Assembly (NCBI GenBank): GCA_917880885.1
Contig: OU862934.1
Coordinates: 29,186,734-29,250,733, forward strand
Direction: 5' to 3'
Source: Limnephilus marmoratus
Taxonomy: Eukaryota; Arthropoda; Insecta; Trichoptera; Limnephilidae
Length of the DNA: 64,000 nucleotides
Shown here: piece by piece, positions 10,410 to 21,039 of the stretch
How the letters are laid out: each line of letters begins with the position of its first letter
Numbering within the stretch: the first letter of the stretch is position 1
Position numbers and translations under genes: made by a program
Notes under the pieces: model-generated
What the model was told of the DNA's origin: nothing
The model's input: the letters and a program-made list of their open reading frames with translations, nothing else
The model's database searches: none

Positions 10410-11075
10410 GGCTCGGTTCCGGAGTCCTTAGAAAATAATGTGAAATTTTTGAAGCACTTCCTCGGAAAATACGAACATTATCAGCTGAACGTCACCATCA
10501 GACGTAGCTATTTGTGTACATTCCAGAGGTCACAGTATTCATCTCAAATCAATAGATTTTGAATTTAGTTTAGAAACATATGTCACATCTATGTAAACCT
10601 AATTTACATTAAAAAAAAAAAATTTTTTACAGTTGTGTGAACAGGAAAGCTTGATTTTTTGCCATTTTTTTGCTATTAAAAATAATTTGGACGATGATAC
10701 TTATAACTACGAGTTTGGGTTCATAGAGAGTGTAATTATATAAATAAAGTAACTGAAAATTTTTAAAATGATTGATTACAATATTTTTGAGCTAGAGTGT
10801 ACACAAGTTCAAAAAGTCGTTTCGAGAAAAACGCGTTTCAAGTTTACCACGCAATCCGGAACTTAAGGGACGTTCACTTAAACAACCCCCATAACACCGG
10901 AACGAATTGAAATTTTTATTTTAAACTTTGGGAATATATTTTTAAATAGTTATACTAACAATTTACGAAATAAAAAATAACAAACAATTTTTTGAGTAAT
11001 TTAAACTTATTTCCCTCCCTAAACGCCCATTAGGCGTTTACATACATGCGTACAAAAACACGAATAAATCTGGCT
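10410..11075. other. no gene recognised
   Basis: AT-rich spacer. Near 11025-11045 the motif AACGCCCATTAGGCG next to a TTT-rich stretch resembles the 3' end of a minus-strand LINE (compare 2575 and 51440). Confidence 0.35.
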
Positions 11076-11084
11076 TCCAACAAA

Positions 11085-11405
11085 CTATGCGTATTGTATA
11101 GGACTAGCAGATTAACCAGTTGCTAAATCACAAGAAGGCCCAACAATTAAATTTTCGAGCCACCTTTGGGCTGGAGTCCCAAAATACAATGATAAACCTA
11201 CTTGATTCCGTACAAAGGAGGGCGTTCCTCTGATTGACAATCCGTTGCTAAAAGACCGATTGCCGTCTCTAATGCATAGACATGCTAAGTTTGTTCTGGA
11301 GGTATTTTAATTGAGCCTACTCTAAGGAGCTAGCAGCATTTGTCCCCGATGCACTGATGTACGTACGTGAAACACGAGCGGAACACCATTCACAGTTTAT
11401 GTTGA
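11085..11405 (+). pseudogene. LINE G C-terminal fragment, copy 2
   Basis: Decayed plus-strand LINE G. Translatable blocks include ATFGLESQNTMINLLDSVQR and SKELAAFVPDALMYVRETRA, separated by stops and frameshifts. It is followed directly by an H retroposon in the opposite orientation. Because both carry the near-palindromic tail, the junction region can fold on itself. Confidence 0.65.
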
Positions 11406-11407
11406 CT

Positions 11408-12050
11408 TCATGAGGAAAATAATTTCCCTCAGGACCTATGTCATTTTGGAGATGCTGTGTGGAGGGTTTTTTAAGGAAAGGAAGGAGAAGAAGATCTGGG
11501 TAGGAAAAAAGGAGAAATCTGAGGGTTTGTACGTCCGTTTGAATTTATCCCTCCCACTGCGGCGCAAGACGATAGGTCAAGAGGATCCTGCTGGAGAGAT
11601 AAAAAGATCTTGCTCAACCAGTTTTTTCATCACACATTGGAGGGGACCCCACCACTTTCCCAACGGCGTTATAACATAATGGTTTCCTCCTTCACCGCAC
11701 ACATCAAGACTCTACTTTTTTTTTGAACGAAGCAACATTTTTTTGAACGACTCCAGACCCTCCAATGTCCATGCATACGGGGTTAGTAAGTAGTATGCAA
11801 GTACTTACATTAACATTATACAAAAGATAAATAGAAGTAGCAGCCCGTGCAATAATTCTTCTGAAGTAGGTAACATCAAAACGAGATAATAGTGTTAGTA
11901 AAAAAAAAAAAAAACTGCCTGCCAAGACCCAAACAATCCTCCTCCCATAAACCCGTGCACCTCTGCAAAGTTACCAAACGTAGTCAACCAATTGGGGTGA
12001 CCTATGGTAGAGGTGTTGGTTACCCAATGAATGGTTTAAACTGTAATAAA
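11408..12050 (-). mobile_element. H-family retroposon copy 3, split by a D element
   Basis: The H tail and middle (ATAATTTCCCTCAGGACC through CCCACTGCGGCGCAAG) occupy 11408-11640. The H 5' part (AAAGTTACCAAACGTAGTC and TTGGGGTGACCTATGG) occupies 11940-12050. The intervening 11641-11925 is a minus-strand D element. Confidence 0.6.
11641..11925 (-). mobile_element. D-family retroposon, copy 1
   Basis: Matches the reverse complement of 16080-16340 and related sequence at 33017-33493 and 57779-58617. Diagnostic blocks are CCATGCATACGGGGTTAGTAAG and AAGTAGTATGCAAGTACTT in this orientation. The element-strand 3' side ends near a CTAACACTA motif, as in the 57.8-kb copy. Non-coding. Confidence 0.55.
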
Positions 12051-12153
12051 TAAACGATTTTATAAATAAAAATTTGTTAGTTTCAAAGTTGAAAGTTGAT
12101 CAAAGTCTCCCCATTTAGCGATGCTCTTTAATCGATCGGAAAAGTGGAAGAAA

Positions 12154-12788
12154 CATAGACATCCAAATGGATAGACAAGCAGTTACAGATGAGGGGTAAA
12201 ACCAAACTATGGAGAGCGAAGAGGGGAAAGATGACTGTCATTCGTTGAACAATCAATCTGACAGTATATAGGCATCTCGCATTACAATATCACCATTTAG
12301 TTCTTAAAAGCAAAATCTGCTTTGAATGAATAGACCTTTTTACATGGGAGCGCGAATCGCTTGCCACGTTCAAAACATATTTGCTAAGGCCAAATGCTCG
12401 CCCCAAAAAGACTCGCACCAATACACATATCAATATTTTGTTTCCGTGTTTAGTTAAAACACTTTTACAAATGTTTCATAATTTACTTACCCCTGTAACC
12501 AGCGACGAGCACATTGGAGTACCGCCCACATTCGCTATGTGTACATTGATACGTAGATATATTGTATAGCACAAGCTGCCGTTATTTCGTTAAATGTATG
12601 GATGTCAGCTTCTCGCTGTTCACGGCAAGAATGATGACGTCACACATTTTAGATTCAAGCGAGGCTATATCCCCTCCCCATGGAGCGAGCCGGTTCCAAG
12701 GAGGAGCTACAGCCGGCGCCATGTGGAGGGGGAAATAATACGTTTTTATCACTTAGGGCAGGTCCAGATATATTCATATGTCCGTGGG
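12154..12788 (+). repeat. A-family repeat, copy 1 (TATA- and CRE-bearing)
   Basis: One of four plus-strand copies of about 600 bp (others at 19773, 31235, 38806). Conserved in order: CAGTATATAGGCATCTCGC (TATA-like), CACCATTTAGTTCTTAAAAG, GTAACCAGCGACGAG, GATGACGTCACA (a full CRE/ATF palindrome TGACGTCA) and an end at CACTTAGGGCAGGTC. No open frame is conserved between copies. It could be a solo terminal repeat or promoter segment of a larger retroelement. Confidence 0.65.
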
Positions 12789-12794
12789 AAGAAA

Positions 12795-13125
12795 AGAAGA
12801 ATTTAAATAATAAAAATGAGGAAGAGACATTTTTCTGCGTGATGTTTTAATATGGAGCTACTCGATAAGTTGCTTTGCGGGAGCTAGGAATCAATTTTTA
12901 AATAGAATACGAAATGCAAGCTCACCAAAAAAACCACGTGTGACGACAATAAGACATTTTTCCTTTTTAAAAAAAATTTACGATTTAAAGGAATTTTTAT
13001 TTTTATGTTAACGAATAAATTTTCTATACCGTTTTAAAATGTGCCATTTCCGAATTACCGCCAAAACGACATGTTTATTTTAATTCGTGAATTCGGCGGC
13101 GTTGACGTCATGCCGGGCAACTTTG
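12795..13125. other. no gene recognised
   Basis: AT-rich spacer between an A repeat and LINE G. Nothing recognisable on either strand. Confidence 0.4.
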
Positions 13126-13129
13126 GTGA

Positions 13130-13765
13130 CGGCTGTCTTACCAGACTTTGGCGTCTTCTACGTCATAGGCTCCATCGAAACCAGAGTTAAGTTAGCCTCT
13201 CAGAAACTGGGCATACTGTACAGGGCCCGCAGATACTTGCAAGTGTATCGCAAGTGAGCCCCACGGTTGAATTTGGCAGCCACCTCTGGTCTGGAGCTCC
13301 AAAATACCTAAAAAAAACCTTGACTCTGTGCAGAAACGGGCGGTCCGTTTGATAGATTCTACCATATTAACAGACGGATTGCAATCTTTAGAGCACAGGC
13401 GTCAGGTGGGAATGCTGTCCTTGTTCTACCGGTATTACAATGGAAGATGCTTCGAGGAACTAGCGTCATTGATCCCCTCGGCACCGGTGCATAATCGGGA
13501 AACACACCAAACACGCGCCCAAAATTTGTACACATGAGAACGGGTCGTTTCTATGACTAGTTCTTGAGTTCAGCAGTTCGGCTGTGGAGAGATTTGCCGG
13601 CCTCTGTATTTCCTCCCTCCTACAACATGGGTCTCTTCAAGACCCATGTTCACTTCTTCCCTTCCTCAAAAAGACCCTCTACACAGCATCTTCAAAGATG
13701 ACATAGGCCCTGAGGAAAATTATTTTCCTCAGGGCCTCCTGTGTGGAGTTAATGTAAAAAAAGCT
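13130..13765 (+). pseudogene. LINE G C-terminus and hairpin 3' end, copy 3
   Basis: A 5'-truncated Jockey/CR1-like LINE. Open frame 13328-13537 covers QKRAVRLID, LEHRRQVGMLSLFYRYYNG and LASLIPSAP; a deletion/frameshift near 13530 then leads to RLWRDLPASVFPPSYNMG. The 3' UTR contains CATGGGTCT/AGACCCATG (about 13626-13648) and a 15-bp perfect stem (13705-13719 with 13723-13737, AGGCCCTGAGGAAAA) nested inside a second stem (CTCTACACAG at 13677 with CTGTGTGGAG at 13739). It ends TTAATGTAAAAAAA. Confidence 0.8.
13677..13748 (+). other. nested 3' hairpin of LINE G
   Basis: Outer stem CTCTACACAG/CTGTGTGGAG and an inner perfect 15-bp stem with a 3-nt loop, sited just before the poly(A). The same double hairpin ends LINE G copies at 52490-52560 and 54283-54358 and H copies at 36030-36110 and 36280-36360. 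Confidence 0.7.
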
Positions 13766-13929
13766 AGTTGAAACCATTTCAAGAATGTGCGGTTTTTCAT
13801 CATAATTACATATCTAGAAATAATATAAATGTATCGTCTGTAAGTGGTACAGTTGGATAATGCCTTCAGAAGGCGAAACAGCTGTCACGCATAATAATAA
13901 TTACACAGCGGAACTTGTTAATGAATAAA

Positions 13930-14095
13930 TAGATTATATAAATTAAATAATAACATTATTGAATACATAAAAGATGAGATGATGTATGAATGTGAGTGAG
14001 GCAAAGAGTGTGTGCCGAGACCGAGTTGTTTGGCAGTCCGTCCTCTCTGCCTACCCCTGCGGGGAAACGGCGTGATGGTTAGTTAGTTAGTTAAG
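13930..14095 (+). mobile_element. RTE-type LINE 3' end with GTTA tail
   Basis: Ends with CCTACCCCTGCGGGGAAACGG then CGTGATGGTTAGTTAGTTAG. A GC hairpin (CCCCTGCGGGG) close to a short tandem tail without poly(A) is how many insect RTE elements end. Only the 3' UTR is present. Confidence 0.6.
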
Positions 14096-14147
14096 AAATA
14101 AAAATTAAAATAGAGTTTTACAAAATAAACTTAATAACAATTAATAA

Positions 14148-14502
14148 GACGCCGGCGTAGTGCAGCGGTAAGGCGCTTGACTCGCATTCCGAAGGTCGCG
14201 GGTCGATTTAAAATAATATATAGTATATTTGCGGCACGTTCCAGAATGAAAGATACTCTCAGTATCGCCCTGGTGTAAGACCACCATTCAGAATTGAAAC
14301 GTAGCTTGAAATGGCTTCTGCCGTGTTTGGTGACCAGATCTGAATAGCCAGGTACTTCTCAACCTTCCTCTTCCCGATCTCCTTCCCCTCCCCACTGCCT
14401 TCAGCCTCACAACTCACAACATACCCCATTTGGGGATGCCATAGTCCCACTGGCTCCAGACGGGAGCAGTTGGGAATCTTGTGCGGTATTCACGTAAAAA
14501 AA
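14148..14502 (+). mobile_element. tRNA-headed SINE S, copy 1
   Basis: Begins with a tRNA-like head: A box GTAGTGCAGCGGTAAGGCGC and B-box region GGTCGCGGGTCGA. A long body follows (TTTGCGGCACGTTCCAGAAT, CAGTATCGCCCTGGTGTAAG, CCCCATTTGGGGATGCC, GGGAGCAGTTGG) with an end TTCACGTAAAAAAA. A second copy with head and body is at 47253-47645; bodies without head are at 22011 and 52800. The consistent head-body junction in two copies supports one composite SINE family. Confidence 0.7.
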
Positions 14503-14754
14503 GATCAATTCACAAGATATACGTATAGAGCACGCCTGATTACGGAGGCAATCGAAATTCACAAAAATCCTATAAATATTAATTGAGACGACGGAGCTAA
14601 GCTCAATAGTTCTTGGTATTCGGTAATTGACGGTTACATCAAGGCTAAACGCAAAAAAACATGTTGAAGTATACTGTAGAGCCAGCTCGTAGAGGAGTGG
14701 AGCTGGCGACACGGTATCGCTCCTAAGTAGATAAGTACAAACATCACCCCTAAC

Positions 14755-14850
14755 TATAACACATCTGCCCTGATGATGGACACTGCAACGCTGTCCGAAA
14801 TTAAGGAGGTAGCGCAACACGGCATAATACCCCAAAAACTAATAACAAAA
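14755..14850 (+). repeat. Penelope-like tail with hammerhead-like core, copy 2
   Basis: ACATCTGCCCTGATGATGG followed by a stem GGACA/TGTCC and GAAA (core 14770-14800), then GGAGGTAGCGCAACACGGC. A short deletion removes the CGTTGGC that follows GAAA in other copies. Confidence 0.5.
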
Positions 14851-14859
14851 ATCAATTTA

Positions 14860-15840
14860 CAAGATTTTCGATACATACTTGCTCGATTCAAATTCTGACA
14901 CAGCATTAACCAAAATTTAAAAGAACCACAGTTCCACAAAATTATTTCTGTATAGTGTGTACAAAGTATTTTCATATAAACCAGCTGAAAGCATCCAATT
15001 CTTGTATCATTTTTATCTTGGCCTCTTTACAGCAACTAATCATTCCTTAAATCCCATTCAAAACGTCTTAATAGCCGCGAAAAGCACCGCATTTGCTTGG
15101 CGTATTATGGATATATATGTTGGCGTCCTTGCCGACTCGCTACTTGGAGCTTGGCAGTACCGTGCCGCAGACATACGGCTGACGGGGCATACATCACGCT
15201 CTGGCCGCGGCGATGTGCCAGATACCAGGGACCACACTGGGGCCACTTGATTTAAGGTGTACAGAGGATTTAACGCATTGCCAGCTCGTAAATTGTGCCA
15301 TTTTAAAAATTTTTCGCGGATTTCAGGGCTTGGTAATTTTTAATATTTTTTTTTACTATTTATTATTTTGTTGAAACTGCTAACATGGAAATGGGATTTA
15401 ATGTTTCCAAAAATTTTTCGCTTTATTGGATTCCGCCAGTTACTTAAATTAAATTTCGACAATCAATTAAAAAAAATAAAGTAAAAAAAAAAACAAATAT
15501 TGTGAAAAAAATTTTTTCCGGGTTTCCTGTGCGTACCCGTGAAAGCTGGTTCGATGAACTCAAAATTTCTTTGTGGAACAGATTGTGTGAAAGATTCAGA
15601 CAAGCGATACAAAGGTATCTACCTAAACAAACTTCCTTATTTGAGGGGTCCGTGATAGTGGTTGTGTCGTTGTGTGTTCGTTAGTTATTCCTGCGTTAAA
15701 TATGAAGTCGGGTTCAAAAATCTAAAATTTTTGATTGTTTTAATTTTTTTTTTAAATAAAGAAAAATATTCCCGGGTTACGAATAACCCGACAATATTTG
15801 AAAATCTTCTACCACCACCACACTAAGCGGAAAATGTTGT
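14860..15840. other. no gene recognised; local hairpin
   Basis: Unassigned. Open frames at 14957-15250 and 15058-15246 overlap on opposite strands in a GC-richer patch and have no recognisable motif. At 15756-15800 there is a strong hairpin in which CGGGTTA pairs with TAACCCG, flanked by AAATATT/AATATTT. Confidence 0.4.
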
Positions 15841-15848
15841 TTGTGTCG

Positions 15849-15926
15849 CGATCAAGGACTGCTGAGGAATCGAACACGCGACGCCTGGGTGGGACCGACA
15901 CGCGATACCAACTGAGCCATTGATCG
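15849..15926 (-). ncRNA. tRNA-like sequence (SINE head or tRNA pseudogene)
   Basis: On the minus strand, CGATCAA at the 5' end pairs with TTGATCG at the 3' end as a perfect 7-bp acceptor stem 78 nt apart. TGGCTCAGTTGG fits the Pol III A box and GTTCGATTCC the B box. D- and anticodon stems are imperfect, so it is unlikely to be a working tRNA. Confidence 0.5.
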
Positions 15927-16079
15927 GTCTAAGTGTTCTTTTTTTTAACTGGAACTGCCTTCAGGCTGATAAAGTATATACAATATACTTACCTATTATA
16001 TTGTAAGAGAAGATTAGTTTTAATTATCTTTTTCAAAATTGGAATTATAACTCCCCTTTATTTTTTTTCTTTTACTAAC

Positions 16080-16340
16080 ATTATTATCTCTTTTTGGTGT
16101 TACCTATTTCAGAAAAATTATTTCACGGGCTGCAACTTCTATTTATCTTTTGTATAATGTTAACTTGCATACTGCTTACTAACCCCGTATGCATGGAAAT
16201 TGGAGGGTCCAGAGTCGTTCAAATAAATGTAGCTTCGTTCAAAAAAAGTAGAGTCTTGACATGTGCGGTGAAGGAGAAAATCATATGTTTCCCTTTAACG
16301 CCGTTGGGAAAGTGGTAGGGTCGCCTCCCCGTGATTTTTC
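16080..16340 (+). mobile_element. D-family retroposon, copy 2
   Basis: Plus-strand D copy. It shows TTGCATACTGCTTACTAACC, CCGTATGCATGGAAATTGG, GTTCAAATAAATGTAGC and GTAGAGTCTTGACATGTGC, matching 11641-11925 in reverse. No coding capacity; the open frames through it are not shared with other copies. Confidence 0.55.
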
Positions 16341-16344
16341 ACGG

Positions 16345-17210
16345 GTCTTTGCCAGTTATTCTATAAAAAAACTATTTATCTTTGTAATATTCCTCCCCTT
16401 ACCAAACTTGATCTTGAATTTTTTATATTTTTTAATTCTTGCATTTGAATGAATCTTGAATTTTTCGCAACAATCTTGAATCGCATCAACAAGCAACAAA
16501 AGTTTTTGTTTATTTATTAAAAAAACCTTTCGGTTTACCACACTTTTTCAACTGTTTTTTTACAATGTTGTGGCAACCCTTAATCTTGCTCAAGGGCGTG
16601 TCAGACGTCGTCTCTTGTGCCAATGCGTTTTCTTCCATTTTTATTCCCAAAAGCTGAAAATATTCCGCTTTTTCCACTGCAGAAACTCCCATCGGAAAAT
16701 AAATTCCACCGGGTTGATTTTTAAAATAACGAACATGTAGATTGTACATATGTGTGTGTGTATGTATGTGTGTGTTTTGTAGTTAGGAGATATTTTTGCG
16801 CATTGAAATATTTTAAGGCATTTGGAAAGAGTTACTTTGAGAGAAAAACGGAATGCAAAATATTTTTCGTTTTTCATATTCATGGCTAATAACGATGCGC
16901 TCATTGTACGGACAAATATTTTCAAAATAAATGCAGTGTATTACATATTAAATTTGGGATTGCAACCTCATTTTATATAACCTAACCTAACTTTATTTAT
17001 GGTAGTGAGGCATTTTTTTGTTTGTTTTGAATATGATATTAAATTTGGGAGGCGAGTATGGATACTACTGCCCTGGAAACCATTTTTGGAAACCCAACAC
17101 CTGATTAAAACTATTTTTGAAAGGTGATAAAATAGTCTTTCAAATTTCGTTGAGAAAAAGCTGCAACATTAATAGTATAAAAAAGTATAATATTTAATTA
17201 AATTAGTCAA
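16345..17210. other. no gene assigned
   Basis: Includes a minus-strand open frame (16510-16749, 79 codons) with a less AT-biased composition than its surroundings but no motif I recognise. A TG/TA microsatellite lies near 16750-16775 and CCTAACCTAA near 16979. Confidence 0.35.
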
Positions 17211-17214
17211 TATT

Positions 17215-17335
17215 AGAGAAACTCAATCGATATGAAGATAAAAAAAAGATATCGGCACCTCTAGATGCCAATATCTGATTTTGATTTTTCTGTCTCCAGA
17301 TTTTCGATTAAGTTTCGCTAATATTATCTTCTTAA
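17215..17335. repeat. inverted SINE-body fragment
   Basis: GAAACTCAATCGATATGAAG on the left and its imperfect inverse TTTTCGATTAAGTTTCGC on the right flank TCTGTCTCCAG. The block TTTTTCTGTCTCCAGATTTT recurs inverted at 40190-40225 next to a tRNA-like T-arm, so this is a fragment of that SINE family. Confidence 0.45.
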
Positions 17336-17339
17336 ATAA

Positions 17340-17420
17340 CTTAAGAATGACCACAGACTCGGCGGAATTTAGAGCTAAACTTAAAACTCACCTTTTCAGA
17401 CAGTCGTATCCATAAACTCA
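17340..17420 (+). pseudogene. LINE C-terminal crumb
   Basis: Reads DSAEFRAKLKTHLFRQSYP in one frame, a pattern close to the end of CR1-group ORF2 proteins (FR.LKTHLF). Nothing else of the element is left. Confidence 0.4.
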
Positions 17421-17899
17421 AAAATCTTTCACCTTCACATTCAATGCCCGCGACACTGTAAATAACTAATTTGAAAAAATGTAGAAAAAAACCTATTTGT
17501 AAGTGTTTGCAAAGGTCATTTCATGAACATTCCCCAGCCAAGAGTTATAAAATAAATGTAATACTATGTTGCGGTCCCGATAGGGGCCTCACTTACCTTT
17601 GCAGGCGGCTAGCTCATATTGTCGGCAGGCGTGAAGTCTCCCCACCTCAAGGTGGTAGGTAGCTAGATTAAAAGGTACATAAGGTATTTGCCAACTCGCC
17701 TACGTGTAATGTCATCAAATGAAAGAGGAAGCTGGATAAAACATAGCTATATTATCTAGTAAACACAATTACAGCATCTTGCAAAATACAATATCGGACA
17801 CAAACAACACAATGCCTGGCTAGGTAATTCCTAACAAATAAATCTCTCTCAAAGCCCTCTCTGGGACTAGGAATGCGATTAGTATTACCCGTAAATAAC

Positions 17900-18300
17900 T
17901 GTAAGACGCATTATAACAGGGGGGGAGATCGACTTACGGCGGATCGTCAGGGGGCCGGAAACCAGGAGGCAGGCCATGGTCGGAGTAGGCAGTTCCAACA
18001 CTTTACACGGTGGTTTCAACTCATCATCGAGTCTCATACCTGCGACCCGTAATTACTGCGTTCAAATCGGGTTCGATCGTTTAGTCGCGCCAGCCATTGT
18101 TGGCGGCGTATCGCGAGCGGCAAATGCGAGTGGCGGTCGGCGTGACCTTCTCGTACCGGGTGTCGCTTCATTCTGAGGGGAGCGGGGAGGTGCCTGTGCT
18201 CCCTTTTGCTAGCGGGGGGGGGGGGAGGGAACGCTTCCGTTAGCGAGTGGTCGGTCAAGGGACTACTTTAATTACTCCGCTCACCGTTCTCCCGCTTAAA
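17900..18300. other. GC-rich, CpG-containing island of unknown origin
   Basis: Stands out from AT-rich flanks, with G-runs at about 17921 and 18213-18224 and many CpG. Open frames on both strands overlap, as expected from GC richness. It is immediately upstream of the mariner insertion. I cannot assign it to an exon or a transposon. Confidence 0.35.
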
Positions 18301-18469
18301 TGTGTATCGTAATAACTAATAGTGATGGGGGTAGCAAATGTATAGTCGTGCAATGTCCAGTGTTATATTGGGTCCTTACATATGAAATTGGCGCTTTGCC
18401 CTGGCAACTTTGATCTCAAATATCTTCTCTTTGGTTAGGAATTCCAAATTCAAATTTATACAGCTATTT

Positions 18470-19127
18470 ACTCATGTATTTGTGTTTCGAAAATTATAAT
18501 TCATTTGTCCTTTCCTTAATTGTTTTTTTTCCTTTACAAATTGGAAAACTTGAAATCGACGGTGCCGCAAAAGAAAACACAGTGCGTTTTTGGTTCCAAC
18601 GTTTTCGTTCTGGAAATTTCGACCTGCATAACAAGCCCCGTGGACGGCTGGAGACCAAAGTTGATAATGAAGAATTGAAGGCTATTGTGGAAGCGGATCC
18701 ATTGCAAACCACGTCCGAGTTAGCTGCAGGCTGCGGTGTTAGTGATAAAACTGTTGAAGCAAATTGGAAAGGTGAAAAAGCTTAAAAGGTGGGTACCTCA
18801 CGAATTGAGTGAAGCAAATCAATAAACGCGCGTTAGAACGCTAGACCACAAACTGGACAACAGACGGCTACCAAATTAGAGGAGCTTCAATTGGAATGTC
18901 TAAGACACCCACTGTACTTTCCGGACCTTGCCCCAACAGATTAAAATTTTTTTCGAAATTTGGATAACTTCTTGCAAGGGAAAAAGTTCAACTCCGATGG
19001 GGCAGTCCAAACCGCCTTCAAAGATTTTATTGATTCCCGTCCGAATGGTTTTTTTAGTAAAGGGATCGATGAACTACCTATGAGATGGCAAAAGTGCATA
19101 GATAGCAATGGTATATACTTTGATTAA
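18470..19127 (+). pseudogene. mariner transposase remnant
   Basis: N-terminal DNA-binding half is readable (18540-18830): TVRFWFQRFRSGNFDLHNK, GRLETKVDNEELKA and LAAGCGVSDKTV, a helix-turn-helix region, then WVPHELSEANQ after a frameshift near 18760-18790. Sequence then jumps to NARPQTGQQTATKLEEL, the segment just after the second catalytic aspartate, and runs on through PDLAPTD, FLQGKKFNSDGAVQ and RWQKCIDSNGIYFD to the normal end. The deletion removes the first two catalytic aspartates, so no activity is possible. Confidence 0.85.
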
Positions 19128-19437
19128 CCCATCTGCTTGTTTAGGAATAAAAACATCCCAAAACACGTAATCGCATTATACTTTCATAAGACCAAAAACG
19201 TCCCGAGCGACCTTACAATTTAAAAGCTATATATCTCTCTTCCTCTCATACAAACATATGTATTTTTCTTTTAACCAGAAAGAGAACAAAATAATGCTTC
19301 TTATTGTCTTTGAAATATGTAAGCTATCTTGCATAGATATTTTACAATCTCGATCCAAAGTTACAGTTTCAGAATTTACACGCAAAACCATGGCTTCCGT
19401 ATTGTGAGGTGCGAATATATTGAACCAAGCAGATGGG
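19128..19437. mobile_element. piggyBac-like MITE in the mariner stop codon
   Basis: 310 bp flanked by TTAA on both sides (19124-19127 and 19438-19441). The ends are inverted: CCCATCTGCTTG on the left and CAAGCAGATGGG on the right, with extended partial similarity. TTAA target duplication and CCC...GGG ends are the piggyBac superfamily signature. The first TTAA contains the TAA stop of the mariner transposase. No open frame of note, so a non-autonomous copy. Confidence 0.8.
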
Positions 19438-19772
19438 TTAAATAAATATATTATATAAAAAAAAATCGACTTTATATTTCTCCTTTACAAAACGGCAATT
19501 TTATATGTAAGGACCAATATAATGTTCTCCGCATGCAAACTATATCTTCTCCAAGCATAGACTTTCTAATTAAAGTGTGTTTATCGGAAGTGACCTGCCA
19601 GGTAATAATGTTTCTGTATCCATTTGTAAATAGTAAAATTAGATAGAGCCAAAGGAAAGAGCCTAAGAATTCTTAATATATTGTACAGCCCCCTTGAGGC
19701 GACTTTTCACAGAAACGGCAAATTGCCATACGAGCTTAAATAAAATTGCTCTGTAACACAATTCTCACTGAT

Positions 19773-20368
19773 GCATAAACATCCAAATTTAACAGACGAG
19801 AACATACAGATGAGGGGAAAAATCAACTATGGCGGTACGAAGAGGGAGAAGATGACTGTATATAGGCATCTCGCATTACAATATCACCATTTAGTTCTTA
19901 AAAGTAAAATCTGCTTTTGAATGAATAGATCTTTTTACGTTGGAGGGCGAATTGCTCGCTACGTTATTAACATATTTGCAAAGTCCAAATACGGCAAAGT
20001 AAAGTTCGCAACTTTTCACATACGAATATTTTGTTGCCGTATTTAGTTTAGACACTTTTACAAATGTTTCATAATTTACTTACCTCCTGTAACCAGCGAC
20101 GAGCAAACTGGAGAACCGCCCACATTCGTTATGATCGACATATTTTAAGGTGTAATGTATAGCACAAGCTAGCAAATTTGCTGTGTTATTTCGTAAAATG
20201 TACGATGCGAGCTCGACGCTGGTCCGGACAAGAATGATGACGTCACATTTTATAGATTCAGGCGAGGCTCTCGTGAGCCCAGTCGGTTCCAAGGAACCCG
20301 TATTGGGAGGGGGAAATAATACGCTTTTATCACTTAGGGCAGGTCTGTATATATTCATATGTCTATGC
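19773..20368 (+). repeat. A-family repeat, copy 2
   Basis: Same architecture as 12154-12788: a TATATAGGCATCTCGC block, the GATGACGTCACA palindrome near 20235 and an end at CACTTAGGGCAGGTC. Lacks the short segment before the TATA block present in copies 1 and 3. Confidence 0.65.
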
Positions 20369-20399
20369 ACTGATGTTAAAATCATGGCTCTTAGGGAGT

Positions 20400-20700
20400 A
20401 TTAAGATTATATTTTCCTCTTTCTTACCATGCATTAAATTGCAAGTATGTGATTAACTACTACTGTATTGCTATTATCATGTTGCTTAACTTTTTCATGA
20501 TATTAAAAAAAAAGTATATTTTCCTATTCCACATCACAATGTTAGTAGGTATGTTATATGTGTATGTGTACTTGTGTATGTTGTTACGAAGTAATGTGTT
20601 TATGATTATTTAATTTGTGGTTGTAACTAATCTGTGGAACTAATCTCCTGCTGACAAGCTACTTGCAGTAGCTTAGCGTGTAAAAATAAGAAATAAATTA
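20400..20700 (+). mobile_element. probable LINE 3' UTR
   Basis: Ends AATAAGAAATAAATTAAG after a small hairpin (AAGCTAC/GTAGCTT near 20658-20676). This arrangement matches the hairpin-plus-AATA tail of LINE 3' ends elsewhere here. No coding part. Confidence 0.35.
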
Positions 20701-21039
20701 AGAAAGTATGTTTATTGCCTTTTTCGTGCCGTAAATAATAAAAGCGCTCAATCACTTTCAATAAAATACTAATTATACAATATAGTGAAAAATATAGCAA
20801 ACGACCGCTAATCGATAGGTCGTTGGGATAAAACTAACCATCAATCACTCCGCGGCTTCTTTAAAGGTGTTTGTATGTCAAATTGAAAAGGTTATCGATT
20901 ACATTATTTATAAACGACGAAATATTATTTGTGATTTTCGAAGAACCGTGAAGACAGAAAATATCCATTTTATAACATTTATAATCTCTGGATACTAGCA
21001 AAATACTTGCAAAAGATTTCAATGATTTAGACACATTTA

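Larger units (their letters stand above)
18368..19517 (+). mobile_element. mariner element (cecropia/mellifera type), internally deleted
   Basis: Terminal inverted repeats begin TTGGGTCCTTACATATGAAA on the left and TTGGTCCTTACATATAAAA (reverse complement) on the right, flanked by TA on both sides (18366-18367 and 19518-19519). The transposase is broken and lacks its middle. A 310-bp piggyBac-like MITE sits at its stop codon; without it the element is about 840 bp against about 1.3 kb for full-length mariners. Confidence 0.85.

Noticed and set aside
15849..15926. Functional tRNA gene
   Set aside because: Acceptor stem and boxes fit, but D and anticodon stems do not; more likely SINE or pseudogene.
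16510..16749. 79-codon minus-strand frame with balanced composition
   Set aside because: A possible CAG acceptor is present but no good donor and no recognisable domain; kept only as a note.
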